A DNA stretch of 9,698 nt from an uncultured Mucilaginibacter sp. (GTDB taxonomy: Bacteria; Bacteroidota; Bacteroidia; Sphingobacteriales; Sphingobacteriaceae): NCBI GenBank assembly GCA_946479225.1, contig CAMLFI010000065.1, positions 1-9,698 on the forward strand, given 5' to 3'. Positions 1 through 7,193 of this stretch are shown piece by piece (within the stretch, counting starts at the first letter, position 1; each line of letters starts with the position of its first letter). The notes under the pieces are model-generated. The model searched no databases and was not told the origin of the DNA. It saw nothing but the letters and a program-made list of their open reading frames with translations. The position numbers and the translations under genes are program-made.

Positions 1-425
1 AATGCACCGCTAAAGGTAACATGCGCGTTTAAGCCTAAGTTTTTTGAAGCCTGCGCGGCGTATTTTAATTGCTGCACGGCCCATTCCTGGCGTGCTTTTG
101 GGTTTTTATGATATTGAGCAGGAGCGAAGCCATCAAACAGATCATCATAAGCAGGGTGTACTGCTACCAGCTGCCCTTGTAGGTGAGTAGATAGTTCTGT
201 TATTTCAAGGCCGTAGCTTGCAACTTTGCCTTTTATCTCATCAGCATAGGTTTTGCTTTCAGCTGCCTTTTGCAGATCGAAGTAATTACCTGCCCAGGTA
301 GGAATTTGAACTCCTTTAAAACCCAGACCAGCAGCCCATTTACAAATATCATCTAAAGTATCAAAAGGTGGTTTATCACCTAAAAACTGTGCTAAAAATA
401 TAGCAGGTCCTTTAATAGTTTTCAT
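1..425 (-). CDS. Sugar phosphate isomerase/epimerase-like TIM-barrel protein (partial, C-terminus off the window)
   Basis: The visible N-terminal 141 residues begin MKTIKGPAIFLAQFLGDKPP and continue with the alternating helix/strand pattern of the AP-endonuclease-2/xylose-isomerase-like TIM-barrel superfamily. Features seen are an early 'W..GLGFKGVQIPTW' strand, then 'GLEITELSTHLQGQL', then a later 'LGLNAHVTFSGA' strand. Family members isomerise or epimerise sugars and polyols, usually with a divalent metal in the barrel mouth. The metal ligands in the C-terminal half cannot be checked here. The ATG lies 6 bp after the stop of the upstream Gfo/Idh/MocA oxidoreductase gene, so the two are almost certainly cotranscribed. 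No signal peptide is visible, so it is probably cytoplasmic. The substrate is unknown; pairing with an oxidoreductase suggests processing of an oxidised or keto sugar, which is inference. Confidence 0.85.
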   Translation of the reverse strand, partial: MKTIKGPAIFLAQFLGDKPPFDTLDDICKWAAGLGFKGVQIPTWAGNYFDLQKAAESKTYADEIKGKVASYGLEITELSTHLQGQLVAVHPAYDDLFDGFAPAQYHKNPKARQEWAVQQLKYAAQASKNLGLNAHVTFSGA

Positions 426-431
426 AGAATT

Positions 432-1583
432 TTATACAGTGAATTTAGTCCATTTAAGATCTGATTTGCCCGAAGCAATAACATTTTCAATAAATGCCAT
501 GCCTCTTAATCCGTCGCTAATACCCGGAAAATCTTTTGCCTCGGCAGGTGCTTCTACACCCGCAATACCGGCTTTAACAGTTAAAGCGAAGTTGTGATAA
601 AGATTGGCAAATGCTTCCAAATAGCCCTCGGGGTGACCGCCAGGAGTACGGGTATTATGGCTGGCGTACGAGCTTAGGTAGCCGGCACCAGTGCGCCATA
701 TTTCGGTTGGTTTATCAGCATATTTAACTTTAAGGGTGTTGGCATCCCATTGTTCCCACTCTAAACCCGCTTTATCGCCATATACTCTTATCTTGACGTT
801 GTTTTCTTCGCCAATAGCTATTTGCGATGCGGTAAGTACAGCGCTTGCACCGTTGCTCAGTTTCATCAAAACAGAACCATCATCATCTAATTTACGACCC
901 TCAACAACAATGTTCAGATCGGCGCAAAGCTGTGTAACCTGTAAGCCGGTAACATATTCGCAAAGGTTAAAGGCGTGCGTACCTATATCACCCATACAGC
1001 CTGCTATACCGCTTTTACCCGGATCAGTGCGCCATGAAGCTTGCTTGTTATCTTCACCTTCAAGGAAAGTGCTTAACCACCCCTGCGGATATTCTACATA
1101 TATTTTACGGATGGTGCCTAATTTACCGGTAAGCGCTAACTGACGCGCCTCTTTTACCATAGGATAGCCGGTATAAGTGTGTGTAAGGCAGAATAATTTA
1201 TCAGTTGCGGCAACAACTTTTTCCAATTCTTTAGCTTCGGCTAATGAGAAAGTCATTGGCTTATCTAAAATAACATGGAAACCATTCTCTAAAGCCATCT
1301 TGGTAGGACCGAAGTGAGCATGGTTTGGCGTAACAATACTTATTACCTGTACGCGCTGATCTTCAGGAAGTTGTTTTTCTTTCTCTATCAGTTCCTCATA
1401 AGAACCGTAAGCTCTGTCGGCCGCAATACCAAGCGCAATGCCGCTTGCTTTAGATTTTTCTGCGTTGCTGCTAAAAGCGCCGCAAACCAATTCATAGTCA
1501 TCGTCAATACGGGCGGCTATACGGTGTACGGCACCAATAAAGGCACCTTGTCCGCCACCCACCATTCCAAGTCGTAATTTCAT
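432..1583 (-). CDS. Gfo/Idh/MocA family NAD(P)-dependent oxidoreductase
   Basis: This 383-residue protein has the usual family layout and length. An N-terminal Rossmann fold carries a glycine-rich dinucleotide loop at residues 9-20 (GGGQGAFIGAVH). A strand end follows with TPNHAH at 85-90, then the family's [E/D]KP motif as DKP at 107-109, where Lys108 is the expected catalytic lysine. The C-terminal alpha/beta domain carries GDIGTH at 198-203; Asp199 and His203 match the active-site D-x-x-x-H of the family. There is no signal or Tat peptide, so it acts in the cytoplasm. Such enzymes oxidise or reduce a hydroxyl of sugars, inositols or sugar-like compounds with NAD(P). The specific substrate cannot be read from sequence. 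It leads a tight pair with the downstream TIM-barrel isomerase (6 bp gap). A hairpin at 1622-1655 separates it from the gene upstream, so it may have its own promoter in 1584-1621, although I see no convincing one. Confidence 0.92.
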   Translation of the reverse strand: MKLRLGMVGGGQGAFIGAVHRIAARIDDDYELVCGAFSSNAEKSKASGIALGIAADRAYGSYEELIEKEKQLPEDQRVQVISIVTPNHAHFGPTKMALENGFHVILDKPMTFSLAEAKELEKVVAATDKLFCLTHTYTGYPMVKEARQLALTGKLGTIRKIYVEYPQGWLSTFLEGEDNKQASWRTDPGKSGIAGCMGDIGTHAFNLCEYVTGLQVTQLCADLNIVVEGRKLDDDGSVLMKLSNGASAVLTASQIAIGEENNVKIRVYGDKAGLEWEQWDANTLKVKYADKPTEIWRTGAGYLSSYASHNTRTPGGHPEGYLEAFANLYHNFALTVKAGIAGVEAPAEAKDFPGISDGLRGMAFIENVIASGKSDLKWTKFTV

Positions 1584-1621
1584 TTTTTAGTTCTGATTTT
1601 TAGTTTAATTGGTAACAATGC

Positions 1622-1657
1622 AAAGCTGACACTTTATGTTTAAAGTGTCAGCTTTTT
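1622..1657 (-). terminator. Strong hairpin after the TolB-like gene, possibly bidirectional
   Basis: A perfect 15-bp inverted repeat (1622-1636 and 1641-1655) closes on a 4-nt loop (TGTT). It begins 28 bp past the stop of the TolB-like gene, so it most likely ends that minus-strand transcript. The run of T after the stem is better on the plus strand (TTTTT at 1653-1657) than on the minus strand, where only the stem's own TTT is followed by GC. It may therefore work in both directions or only attenuate read-through into the oxidoreductase gene. Confidence 0.75.
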
Positions 1658-1682
1658 ATAGCAAATGCAATTAACAATTATA

Positions 1683-3227
1683 CTATTTTTTTTGATACTC
1701 AATAGGAAATATTGGAAACAAAAGATCAGTATTACTAACAAACGCTACTTGCTTGCCGTCGGGCGAAAATGAAGGTGTATTGATGGTGCCCTGGCCGCCG
1801 TATAAATAAGCTATAACCTCTGGCTTGCCACCGTTTATAGGCATCCGTTGTAAATAAACGTGCCTGTAAAAAGGGTGATCCTGCGGACCCACTTCATTTA
1901 GCAGGAAGGAGATATAAACGATGAATTTTCCGTCGGGCGATATGTGCGGAAACCAGTCATTAAACTCGCTGTGCGTAACCTGCGTTTGCTCGCTGCCATC
2001 GGGTTTCATGCGCCATATTTGCATGTGGCCGGTACGTACAGAATTGAAATATATATACTTACCATCAGGGGTATACTCGCAGCCATCATCATACGCGGGG
2101 TCAGTTGTCAGCCTGGTTTCTGTACCTCCATCTGGCGAAACGCTATAAATATCAGAATTTCCGTTGCGGGTGCTCATAAATACAATGGCCTTATCGTCAG
2201 GCGACCAGCTATGGATATAGGATGGAGCAACCGTTGTTATACGTTTAGGCTCACCGCCGGTGATGGGCACTACATAACCTATAGATCGGCCATTATCAGG
2301 CCCTCCACGTACCCCAAAGCTGCTTATAGCCAACCTTTTGCCGTCGAATGATATAACGTGGTCGTTATTGTTGCGTTTAACTTCGCCTGTGTTTAATAGG
2401 GTGGGCTTGTTGGTAGCCAGGTCATATGTATACAACAGGTCATCCTGGTTGTATAATAGTTTCTTTCCGTCCCTCGTCCAGTTTGGTGCTTGTATAGATT
2501 TGTTGTATTGGTAGATCACCCGCCTGTTTTTTGTAGCCAGATCCAGTATTTCAACGTTGCTCCCAATGTAATCTGTATAGGGTTTAAAATCGAGTTTGTT
2601 AGGTACGGTAATTCTTACATTGCTGAACACTGCTTTTTCTACCGCTTTAGCATTGTGCGCGCATAAAAATATACCCACATAAGCATCTTCTTCAATAGCC
2701 TCAGTGGTGAGCGAATCGAGGGTAAACGGATCGCCCTGCTTAGCTACCCACATTCTATATTTATTACCGCGGCGTTCCAGTTGTATAACATCGGCGTTCT
2801 CTACTTTTGATATCACCTGCCGGGTGCTGTCGTTCTCTTTTAAACGATATTGCATAGCAACCAATTTGCCGCCGTGCGTAGTAACGTCAACATGTTTTGA
2901 TCCGGCATTTAGATTGGACCGTACCATTACACCAACCTTGCGGTATTCGCTTGCACCTTTGCTTGGCAGAAAACGCACATTGGCAGTTAAAATAAAGTCG
3001 CCTTTAATTTTACGCCATAAAAAATGAAAAGCATCTGTTGTGGCCCATACGTTTGCACCCGAAGAAGTTAGCGTGTACTGCTGGGTTTGAGCGTTATAAG
3101 TAGCCGTGCCTTTAGGTTTTACATCGCCTACATCACCCTGGCCTTCAAAGATGCCAATGCCTTGTGCGTTCGCGCTGTAATTGATACAAATTACAAGCGC
3201 GGAAAAATAAAATACTTTCCTGATCAT
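1683..3227 (-). CDS. Secreted TolB-like beta-propeller protein with N-terminal concanavalin/LamG-like domain
   Basis: I choose the ATG at 3225-3227, giving 514 residues, over the ATG at 3281. It places a normal signal peptide (MIRKVFYFSALVICINYSANA, cut before QG) at the N-terminus, and a possible -7 box lies between the two starts. Residues about 25-207 resemble DUF1349-type concanavalin-like beta-sandwiches ('GDFILTANVRFLP', 'KVGVMVRSNL', 'YVGIFLCAHN', ending 'FSNVRITVP'). Residues about 220-510 hold TolB/PD40-type blades marked by repeated '(S/T)PDGK.I.F.S' motifs, for example WSPDDKAIVF at 341-350, TPDGKYIYF at 386-394, SPDGKFIVY at 430-438, and a last FSPDGKQVAF. Such proteins are often labelled TolB or, wrongly, 'biopolymer transporter TolR'. 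With no Tol-Pal genes nearby, a sugar- or surface-related exported role is more likely than Tol function. The biochemical role is unknown. It stands alone between two hairpins. Confidence 0.85.
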   Translation of the reverse strand: MIRKVFYFSALVICINYSANAQGIGIFEGQGDVGDVKPKGTATYNAQTQQYTLTSSGANVWATTDAFHFLWRKIKGDFILTANVRFLPSKGASEYRKVGVMVRSNLNAGSKHVDVTTHGGKLVAMQYRLKENDSTRQVISKVENADVIQLERRGNKYRMWVAKQGDPFTLDSLTTEAIEEDAYVGIFLCAHNAKAVEKAVFSNVRITVPNKLDFKPYTDYIGSNVEILDLATKNRRVIYQYNKSIQAPNWTRDGKKLLYNQDDLLYTYDLATNKPTLLNTGEVKRNNNDHVISFDGKRLAISSFGVRGGPDNGRSIGYVVPITGGEPKRITTVAPSYIHSWSPDDKAIVFMSTRNGNSDIYSVSPDGGTETRLTTDPAYDDGCEYTPDGKYIYFNSVRTGHMQIWRMKPDGSEQTQVTHSEFNDWFPHISPDGKFIVYISFLLNEVGPQDHPFYRHVYLQRMPINGGKPEVIAYLYGGQGTINTPSFSPDGKQVAFVSNTDLLFPIFPIEYQKK

Positions 3228-3263
3228 GATGATTATAGTTTTATTGAGGGATAATCGGTTTAC

Positions 3264-3271
3264 TAAAGGTA
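3264..3271 (-). promoter_or_regulatory. Possible -7 box of the TolB-like gene
   Basis: On the minus strand this reads TACCTTTA, matching the Bacteroidota -7 consensus TAnnTTTG at all but the last base and identical to the -7 box in front of the blaI-type gene. It lies 36 bp before the chosen ATG at 3227. No clear TTTG is found about 19 bp upstream, so support rests on the -7 box alone. If used, transcription would start downstream of the ATG at 3281, favouring the internal start. Confidence 0.3.
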
Positions 3272-3301
3272 AATATTCCATTAATAAACAGGCTACTAAT
3301 C

Positions 3302-3336
3302 AATTAAAAAGGAGACATGGTTTCCCGTGTCTCCTT
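3302..3336 (-). terminator. Rho-independent terminator of the desaturase gene
   Basis: A 12-bp stem (3309-3320 with 3325-3336, one mismatch) with a 4-nt loop is followed on the minus strand by TTTTTAATT. It starts 28 bp past the desaturase stop and is correctly oriented for that gene. It separates the lipid genes from the TolB-like gene. Confidence 0.85.
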
Positions 3337-3363
3337 GATTGATCTTGTATGTTTTTACAGTTG

Positions 3364-4452
3364 TTAAACCGGTACGGCAACTTCCTCTTGCAACTCTTCC
3401 TTCACTTCTTTCTTCACTTCATCGGTGCATATGGTAGTAGGAGTATCACAATATTGCTGGTAGAATTGCTTTTTTGAATCGTTGTATGATTTTACAGCGC
3501 CTATCAGGCTCATAAATTTTATATAATACCATGCGCTATCTACCTGGTATGGCTTAAAGCCAGAGCGGGCACTTTTCGGGAACAAATGGTGGTTATTATG
3601 CCATTCGCCGGCAACAATACCCGGCCACAGCTGATTAATAGACATGTCGGCACGATTATAATCTACGCCATCTCTACGTTTATCTTCGCCTTTACCGTGT
3701 CCTTCATAGTTAAAGGTACGTACACCCACGGCCCAAAAGCCGGCAGCACCAAACAAGGCACAAGCTAAACCGATGCCACCCATAAGGAAAAACGCAGTAA
3801 ACCAAAAACCCCAGCTCAAAGCAACACTAATTAAAGTTCGGGTTGGGTTGGCCAATGTGCCCCATTTTTGATATTGGGCGTAGGTATTAACATTTACACC
3901 TGTATGCTTCATTAAGTTTACACACTTGGCGTAGTCGGCTTCGCTCATGTTGCGGTTTATAGGCTGATGATTTACATCGGCCAAAAAGCAATATAAAAAG
4001 CCGCCGCCTGCATTATACGGGTCGCCGGGTTGATCAGACAAAGCGTGATGCACATGGTGCGATACAGCATAGATCTCCTCAGGAATTATTTTAAGCGTAA
4101 GATTTTGTGTGAAAAAACGCCAAAACTTATTGGTGAACTGGTATGCTCCGTGTGTGCAATACCTATGGTGCCAAATAGTACCGTGCGTGCCCATTACAAT
4201 CATGCTGTAAAAAAAGGCAGCCAGCAGCAGTTTGAAAGTGAAGTATTTAAAAATGAAGACAAAAAGGAAGGGTGCAAGCACCACAATCATCATCCAGCTT
4301 AAAAAGGAAAGCCAGTTTTTTTTATCCTTGAAAATATTTAGTCTGGAGAAAAACTCAGTAAAAATTTGTTTTGGGGTTGGCTTTGCCAGGTTACCACTCT
4401 CATCACTCCATCCGTACGCAGGTGGTTCCAGTACATTGTTTAAAAATGCCAT
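3364..4452 (-). CDS. Membrane fatty acid (acyl-CoA type) desaturase
   Basis: This is a 362-residue integral-membrane di-iron desaturase. Three histidine boxes are visible: HRYCTH at 96-101, HHVHH at 132-136 (followed by SDQPGDPYN), and HNNHH at 285-289 in the context 'GEWHNNHHLFPKSARSGF'. Hydrophobic segments lie near 49-70, 72-90, and 205-245, as in the stearoyl-CoA/DesC-like family. These enzymes use O2 and electrons to place a cis double bond in an acyl chain, commonly at delta-9, and so tune membrane fluidity. The exact position and acyl carrier cannot be told. The C-terminus ends in a charged, Glu/Lys-rich tail (about 343-358) that may form a short helix. It sits 115 bp downstream of an acyl-CoA thioesterase gene on the same strand. 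That gap is AT-rich and could hold a separate promoter, but I found no clear consensus. Confidence 0.92.
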   Translation of the reverse strand: MAFLNNVLEPPAYGWSDESGNLAKPTPKQIFTEFFSRLNIFKDKKNWLSFLSWMMIVVLAPFLFVFIFKYFTFKLLLAAFFYSMIVMGTHGTIWHHRYCTHGAYQFTNKFWRFFTQNLTLKIIPEEIYAVSHHVHHALSDQPGDPYNAGGGFLYCFLADVNHQPINRNMSEADYAKCVNLMKHTGVNVNTYAQYQKWGTLANPTRTLISVALSWGFWFTAFFLMGGIGLACALFGAAGFWAVGVRTFNYEGHGKGEDKRRDGVDYNRADMSINQLWPGIVAGEWHNNHHLFPKSARSGFKPYQVDSAWYYIKFMSLIGAVKSYNDSKKQFYQQYCDTPTTICTDEVKKEVKEELQEEVAVPV

Positions 4453-4567
4453 TCAGATCGTCTAAAAATTAATTTACATTATTAGGGTTTGTAATCGGAG
4501 TGTAATATATGCAAATTAATTATCTTGAAAGCTTTTTTATTTTAGCGAAAAAAGTTTTAGAGGTGAA

Positions 4568-5134
4568 TTATGGCGCTATCTCGCACCTTTCTCCCGCCAG
4601 CATTTCCTGGCAAAGATCGTATTCATCAGGTACGGTAATGCTGTTTACTTCCTGTTTGTAGCTCTGTTTTATTTCCCGGCGACGCTTAGCCTCAATAAAC
4701 CGGCGCACCTGATCACGGTTTTCAAGGATAAGGCCCGGTATCATAACGGGCTTATTATCATCGTCTTTAGCCACCATAGTAAAGTAACTGGTATTGGTGT
4801 GCTGTACCGTATTGGTTTTTATGTTTTCGGATATCACCCGTATGCCAATCACCAATGATGTTTTGCCCACGTAATTTACCGATGCCATTAATGATACCAA
4901 TTCGCCTACTTCAACAGGTTGTAAGAAATCTACTGTATCAATAGATGCAGTTACACAATAATTGCCTGCATGCTTTGCCGCGCATACATAAGCCACCTTA
5001 TCCATCAACGAAAGTAAAATGCCCCCGTGTATCTTTCCGCCGAAGTTAGAATAGGAGGGGATCATCAGTTCGGTAATAATGGTTTCAGAGAAACTAACTG
5101 ATTTATAGGGCAGGTCGTCGGTTAAGCCGGGCAT
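4568..5134 (-). CDS. Acyl-CoA thioesterase, hotdog fold
   Basis: This 188-residue protein has the YciA/BACH-type hotdog signature: N30-F-G-G-K-I-H-G-G followed by the helix 'ILLSLMDKVAY', with Asp45 and Asn30 the expected catalytic residues. It continues with strands 'SIDTVDFLQPVEVGELV' and 'GKTSLVIGIRVISE'. These enzymes hydrolyse acyl-CoA to free fatty acid and CoA in the cytoplasm, usually as hexamers (trimers of dimers). It is longer than YciA (roughly 130 residues), with a basic, helical C-terminal extension from about residue 140 (RRFIEAKRRREIKQ) as seen in several Bacteroidota homologues. It lies upstream of the desaturase on the same strand, pointing to a joint role in acyl-chain handling. 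It is divergent from the plus-strand gene starting at 5210, leaving 75 bp for both promoters. Confidence 0.88.
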   Translation of the reverse strand: MPGLTDDLPYKSVSFSETIITELMIPSYSNFGGKIHGGILLSLMDKVAYVCAAKHAGNYCVTASIDTVDFLQPVEVGELVSLMASVNYVGKTSLVIGIRVISENIKTNTVQHTNTSYFTMVAKDDDNKPVMIPGLILENRDQVRRFIEAKRRREIKQSYKQEVNSITVPDEYDLCQEMLAGERCEIAP

Positions 5135-5209
5135 GATAGATTTTTAGTTGTGGAGTTTTGTGTTCGTAGTGTTGTGTAATAATTTATAATATTGTGAAAA
5201 ATTAGTGAA

Positions 5210-5908
5210 GTGAGCAAGTTTTTTATTTTAACAATGGTGTTTTGCGGCGTGCAGGTTTGCCTGGCCCAAACAGAGGTGATCCGCAAAAACAAGATCACGG
5301 CACTGGTAACGGAAAAATACAGCACTATTATAGCTGCCGACAAGCAGATAAAGCAGGGCCTGTACCAGGCCATGTACAACAAAAAGGTGGTTTTGGCCCA
5401 GGGTAAATATGCCGACGACAAACGGGTAGGTATGTGGCGCTTTTTTGATAAAAAACAAAGGCTTGCGCAGGTATTTAACTATGATACCGGTAAGCTGGTA
5501 TTTGAAGCGCCCGAGGATGAAAGCTCAAATTTTAAATATGAAATAGATACCAAGAACACTGATTCCATAACCATCACAAAGCCGTTAAAAAAGGGCGGAC
5601 GCTACTTTGGATATGTACCTTACTTACGGTTTTTTAAATCACAGGCCGGTCTGCAAGGGTATGATCCTGGTGATGTAAGAATAGTGATAGAACTTTTCAT
5701 AACCTCAATGGGAAGACTTGCCGAATTTAAAATACACACAATAACGCCTGATTATAACAACTTTTTTTCAGTTGATCCTGAAAGCCTCTATCCCGAAGAT
5801 AAAACGTTTATGCCGGCAACATATAACAATGCGCCCATATCAAGCCACATTTTTATAGTTTGTTATATAAACAAACACGGCGAGCTTGATATGGACACAG
5901 GGAATTAA
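5210..5908 (+). CDS. Exported protein of unknown function with MORN-like repeats
   Basis: This 232-residue protein starts at GTG. The frame has a TGA at 5195-5197 and no ATG before residue 9, and starting at that later ATG would remove most of the signal peptide (MSKFFILTMVFCGVQVCLA, cut before QT). Residues about 48-97 resemble MORN/YwqK-like antitoxin repeats ('QGLYQAMYNKK', 'GKYADDKRVGMWRFFDKKQR', 'YDTGKLVF'). Residues about 155-228 have alternating strands ('VRIVIELFITSMGRLAEFKI' and 'HIFIVCYINKHGELD') that recall a TonB C-terminal domain in spacing, but similarity is weak. It is probably periplasmic or surface-bound. No enzymatic motif is visible. It is divergent from the thioesterase and converges on the proline-rich gene with 4 bp between the stops. 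I do not recognise a named family. Confidence 0.75.
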   Translation: MSKFFILTMVFCGVQVCLAQTEVIRKNKITALVTEKYSTIIAADKQIKQGLYQAMYNKKVVLAQGKYADDKRVGMWRFFDKKQRLAQVFNYDTGKLVFEAPEDESSNFKYEIDTKNTDSITITKPLKKGGRYFGYVPYLRFFKSQAGLQGYDPGDVRIVIELFITSMGRLAEFKIHTITPDYNNFFSVDPESLYPEDKTFMPATYNNAPISSHIFIVCYINKHGELDMDTGN

Positions 5909-5912
5909 ATTC

Positions 5913-6227
5913 TTACAATCCGGGTGGCTTTGGTGGTGCCGGCGGTCTTTTTAAATTTAACGGGCTACCTGGTGGCGGCGGTGGCGTTCCCGGGGCAGGC
6001 AAACCTGAACGTGTACGTCTGCGTACAGGTTTCCGGCCTTTCTTAAACGGATTTATTTTCTTTAACCCAGCCCCTGCTTTTTTAAGCACTTCACCGGGTG
6101 GCGGTGGCGGCGGCGGCGGACCCTGCGCTTTTACAACGTTTGTAACATGTACCAACCCAAAGGACAGTACCCCGGCTGCTATATATCTTAAGACTTTTTT
6201 TACTTTCTTTTTGTTGGATGATTGCAT
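5913..6227 (-). CDS. Small secreted proline-rich basic protein
   Basis: I use the ATG at 6225-6227 (104 residues); the open frame extends upstream only to a TTG at 6257. The N-terminus is a signal peptide: a basic stretch (NKKKVKKVLR), a hydrophobic core (about 15-27), and a likely cut at VVKA|QG. Directly after the cut come eight prolines in a row (residues 37-44), then a lysine/arginine-rich segment (KKINPFKKGRKPVRRRTR), a second run of five prolines (82-86), and a proline/lysine tail ending PPKPPGL. No fold or catalytic motif is seen; it is probably disordered. The composition suggests binding to anionic envelope polymers or spanning the periplasm, which is inference only. It lies downstream of the CBM9-like gene, after a terminator, so it probably has its own promoter. 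Confidence 0.7.
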   Translation of the reverse strand: MQSSNKKKVKKVLRYIAAGVLSFGLVHVTNVVKAQGPPPPPPPPGEVLKKAGAGLKKINPFKKGRKPVRRRTRSGLPAPGTPPPPPGSPLNLKRPPAPPKPPGL

Positions 6228-6307
6228 GGCTGTTGTGTTTTTGTTTAAGCAATGCAACTATAACAACTTTTTGCTGGTTTTGTTGCACACAAGTTTTCCA
6301 CCCTAAC

Positions 6308-6338
6308 AAAAAGGTGGTTCAGAACTGACTGAACCGCC
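6308..6338 (-). terminator. Rho-independent terminator of the CBM9-like gene
   Basis: A 10-bp stem (6313-6322 with 6329-6338, one mismatch, 6-nt loop) is followed on the minus strand by TTTTTG. It begins 17 bp after the stop at 6356 and has the right orientation to end the blaI-type/M56/CBM9-like transcript. Confidence 0.85.
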
Positions 6339-6355
6339 CTTTAAATTATACAATG

Positions 6356-7129
6356 CTATTTCTTTGCGAGCGTATATTCACCCCAAAAATCGGTAGTTGC
6401 TGCTACCGTCCGCATCATTGGGGGAGGTGGACGAGAAGGCACATTACCGTCAAATTTTGTAAATGTTTTTGGTTCATTTACCTTGACCTGGTAATTGAAC
6501 GGATTTGCGCCATTATCCGGCAATGAAAGATATTTTAAAGGTATAGCTAACTCATAAGTGTAAGCGAAGTTTTCATCAAACCGCGCAGCTACTTGTATGC
6601 CATTTTCGTTATAGATAGGTATCTCTGCGGAGTTTATGGTTTTAATGCCCGATAGACCTATAAGCTTTGCTTTGCTGTCAATCGCTTTATTCAGCTCCTC
6701 AAGAGTTACCAGTTGTCCACCGGGAGTGGCATCTACATTACGTTGATCAGTTAACCCAATCAAATTTGTTAAACTGGATACGCCGGCCCGATCAAGTGAA
6801 GGATAGGTGACAGATACCTGCGCATCGCTTTTTTTGCCGAGTGTTGGATTGATATTTACCGATATTCCTCCATGCATTATTTTTCCTGCTATATCCTGCC
6901 GTTTGGTTTGCATAGTTAAATAGAGGTTTTCATCGTCGTTTGATATAGTATAAAATAACTCGGTAGCGCTGTTTTGCGCTTTGAATTTATTGTCCCATTC
7001 CGTTGCTTTTCCATCAATTTTTAGGTTGCCAGGTGCGCGAACGCTTTCTTTTTGAACGTTGGGGAGTTTTTGAGCATTTGCTGTTGTCGTCGCAAAAGCG
7101 ATTAATGCATACAGGATTTTTTTTGTCAT
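6356..7129 (-). CDS. Secreted CBM9-like (DOMON-type) beta-sandwich protein
   Basis: This 257-residue protein opens with a clear signal peptide (MTKKILYALIAFATTTANA, cut before QK). The mature part starts with the pattern typical of CBM9-like domains: 'LKIDGKATEWDNKF' (residues 36-49) followed by 'FYTISNDDENLYLTMQT' (59-75), in which DDxNLYL is a family hallmark. Later strands include 'GISVNINP' and 'YTYELAIPL', and it closes with 'DFWGEYTLAKK'. CBM9-like domains bind sugars or sit in cell-surface proteins with haem or redox roles; the ligand here is unknown. A proline tract (RPPPPMM, about 233-239) lies near the C-terminus. It starts 64 bp after the M56 peptidase gene with no convincing terminator between, so it is probably the third gene of that operon. 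Confidence 0.75.
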   Translation of the reverse strand: MTKKILYALIAFATTTANAQKLPNVQKESVRAPGNLKIDGKATEWDNKFKAQNSATELFYTISNDDENLYLTMQTKRQDIAGKIMHGGISVNINPTLGKKSDAQVSVTYPSLDRAGVSSLTNLIGLTDQRNVDATPGGQLVTLEELNKAIDSKAKLIGLSGIKTINSAEIPIYNENGIQVAARFDENFAYTYELAIPLKYLSLPDNGANPFNYQVKVNEPKTFTKFDGNVPSRPPPPMMRTVAATTDFWGEYTLAKK

Positions 7130-7193
7130 AAGATTTAGATTTTATTTTTTGATTTAAAAACAGTAGTTATAATTGCGTTATCACGCTTGTTGA

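Noticed and set aside
691..1143. 150-residue plus-strand open frame inside the oxidoreductase gene
   Set aside because: It is antisense to a clear Gfo/Idh/MocA gene with intact motifs, and its translation has no recognisable domain.
3228..3281. N-terminal 18-residue extension of the TolB-like protein from the ATG at 3281
   Set aside because: It would precede the signal peptide with a polar stretch and probably lies upstream of transcription if the -7 box at 3264-3271 is real.
4453..4567. Promoter for the desaturase
   Set aside because: The AT-rich gap contains TTTG and TAATTTG-like words, but no pair with correct spacing and sequence.
5122..5458. Minus-strand open frames opposite the MORN-like gene
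   Set aside because: The plus-strand gene has a signal peptide and repeat motifs and explains this DNA; the opposite frames are low-complexity hydrophobic sequence without motifs.
6228..6257. TTG-initiated 10-residue extension of the proline-rich protein
   Set aside because: The ATG at 6227 gives a standard signal peptide; the extension would bury it behind a polar leader and needs a rare start codon.
6091..6309. 72-residue minus-strand frame overlapping the proline-rich gene
   Set aside because: It is a shifted frame of the same strand that loses the signal peptide and ends in alanine/threonine repeats produced by the GGC/GGT tract.
7130..7193. Terminator between the M56 gene and the CBM9-like gene
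   Set aside because: Only a 4-bp stem (GCGT-GATA-ACGC) without a following T-run is visible, too weak to call.
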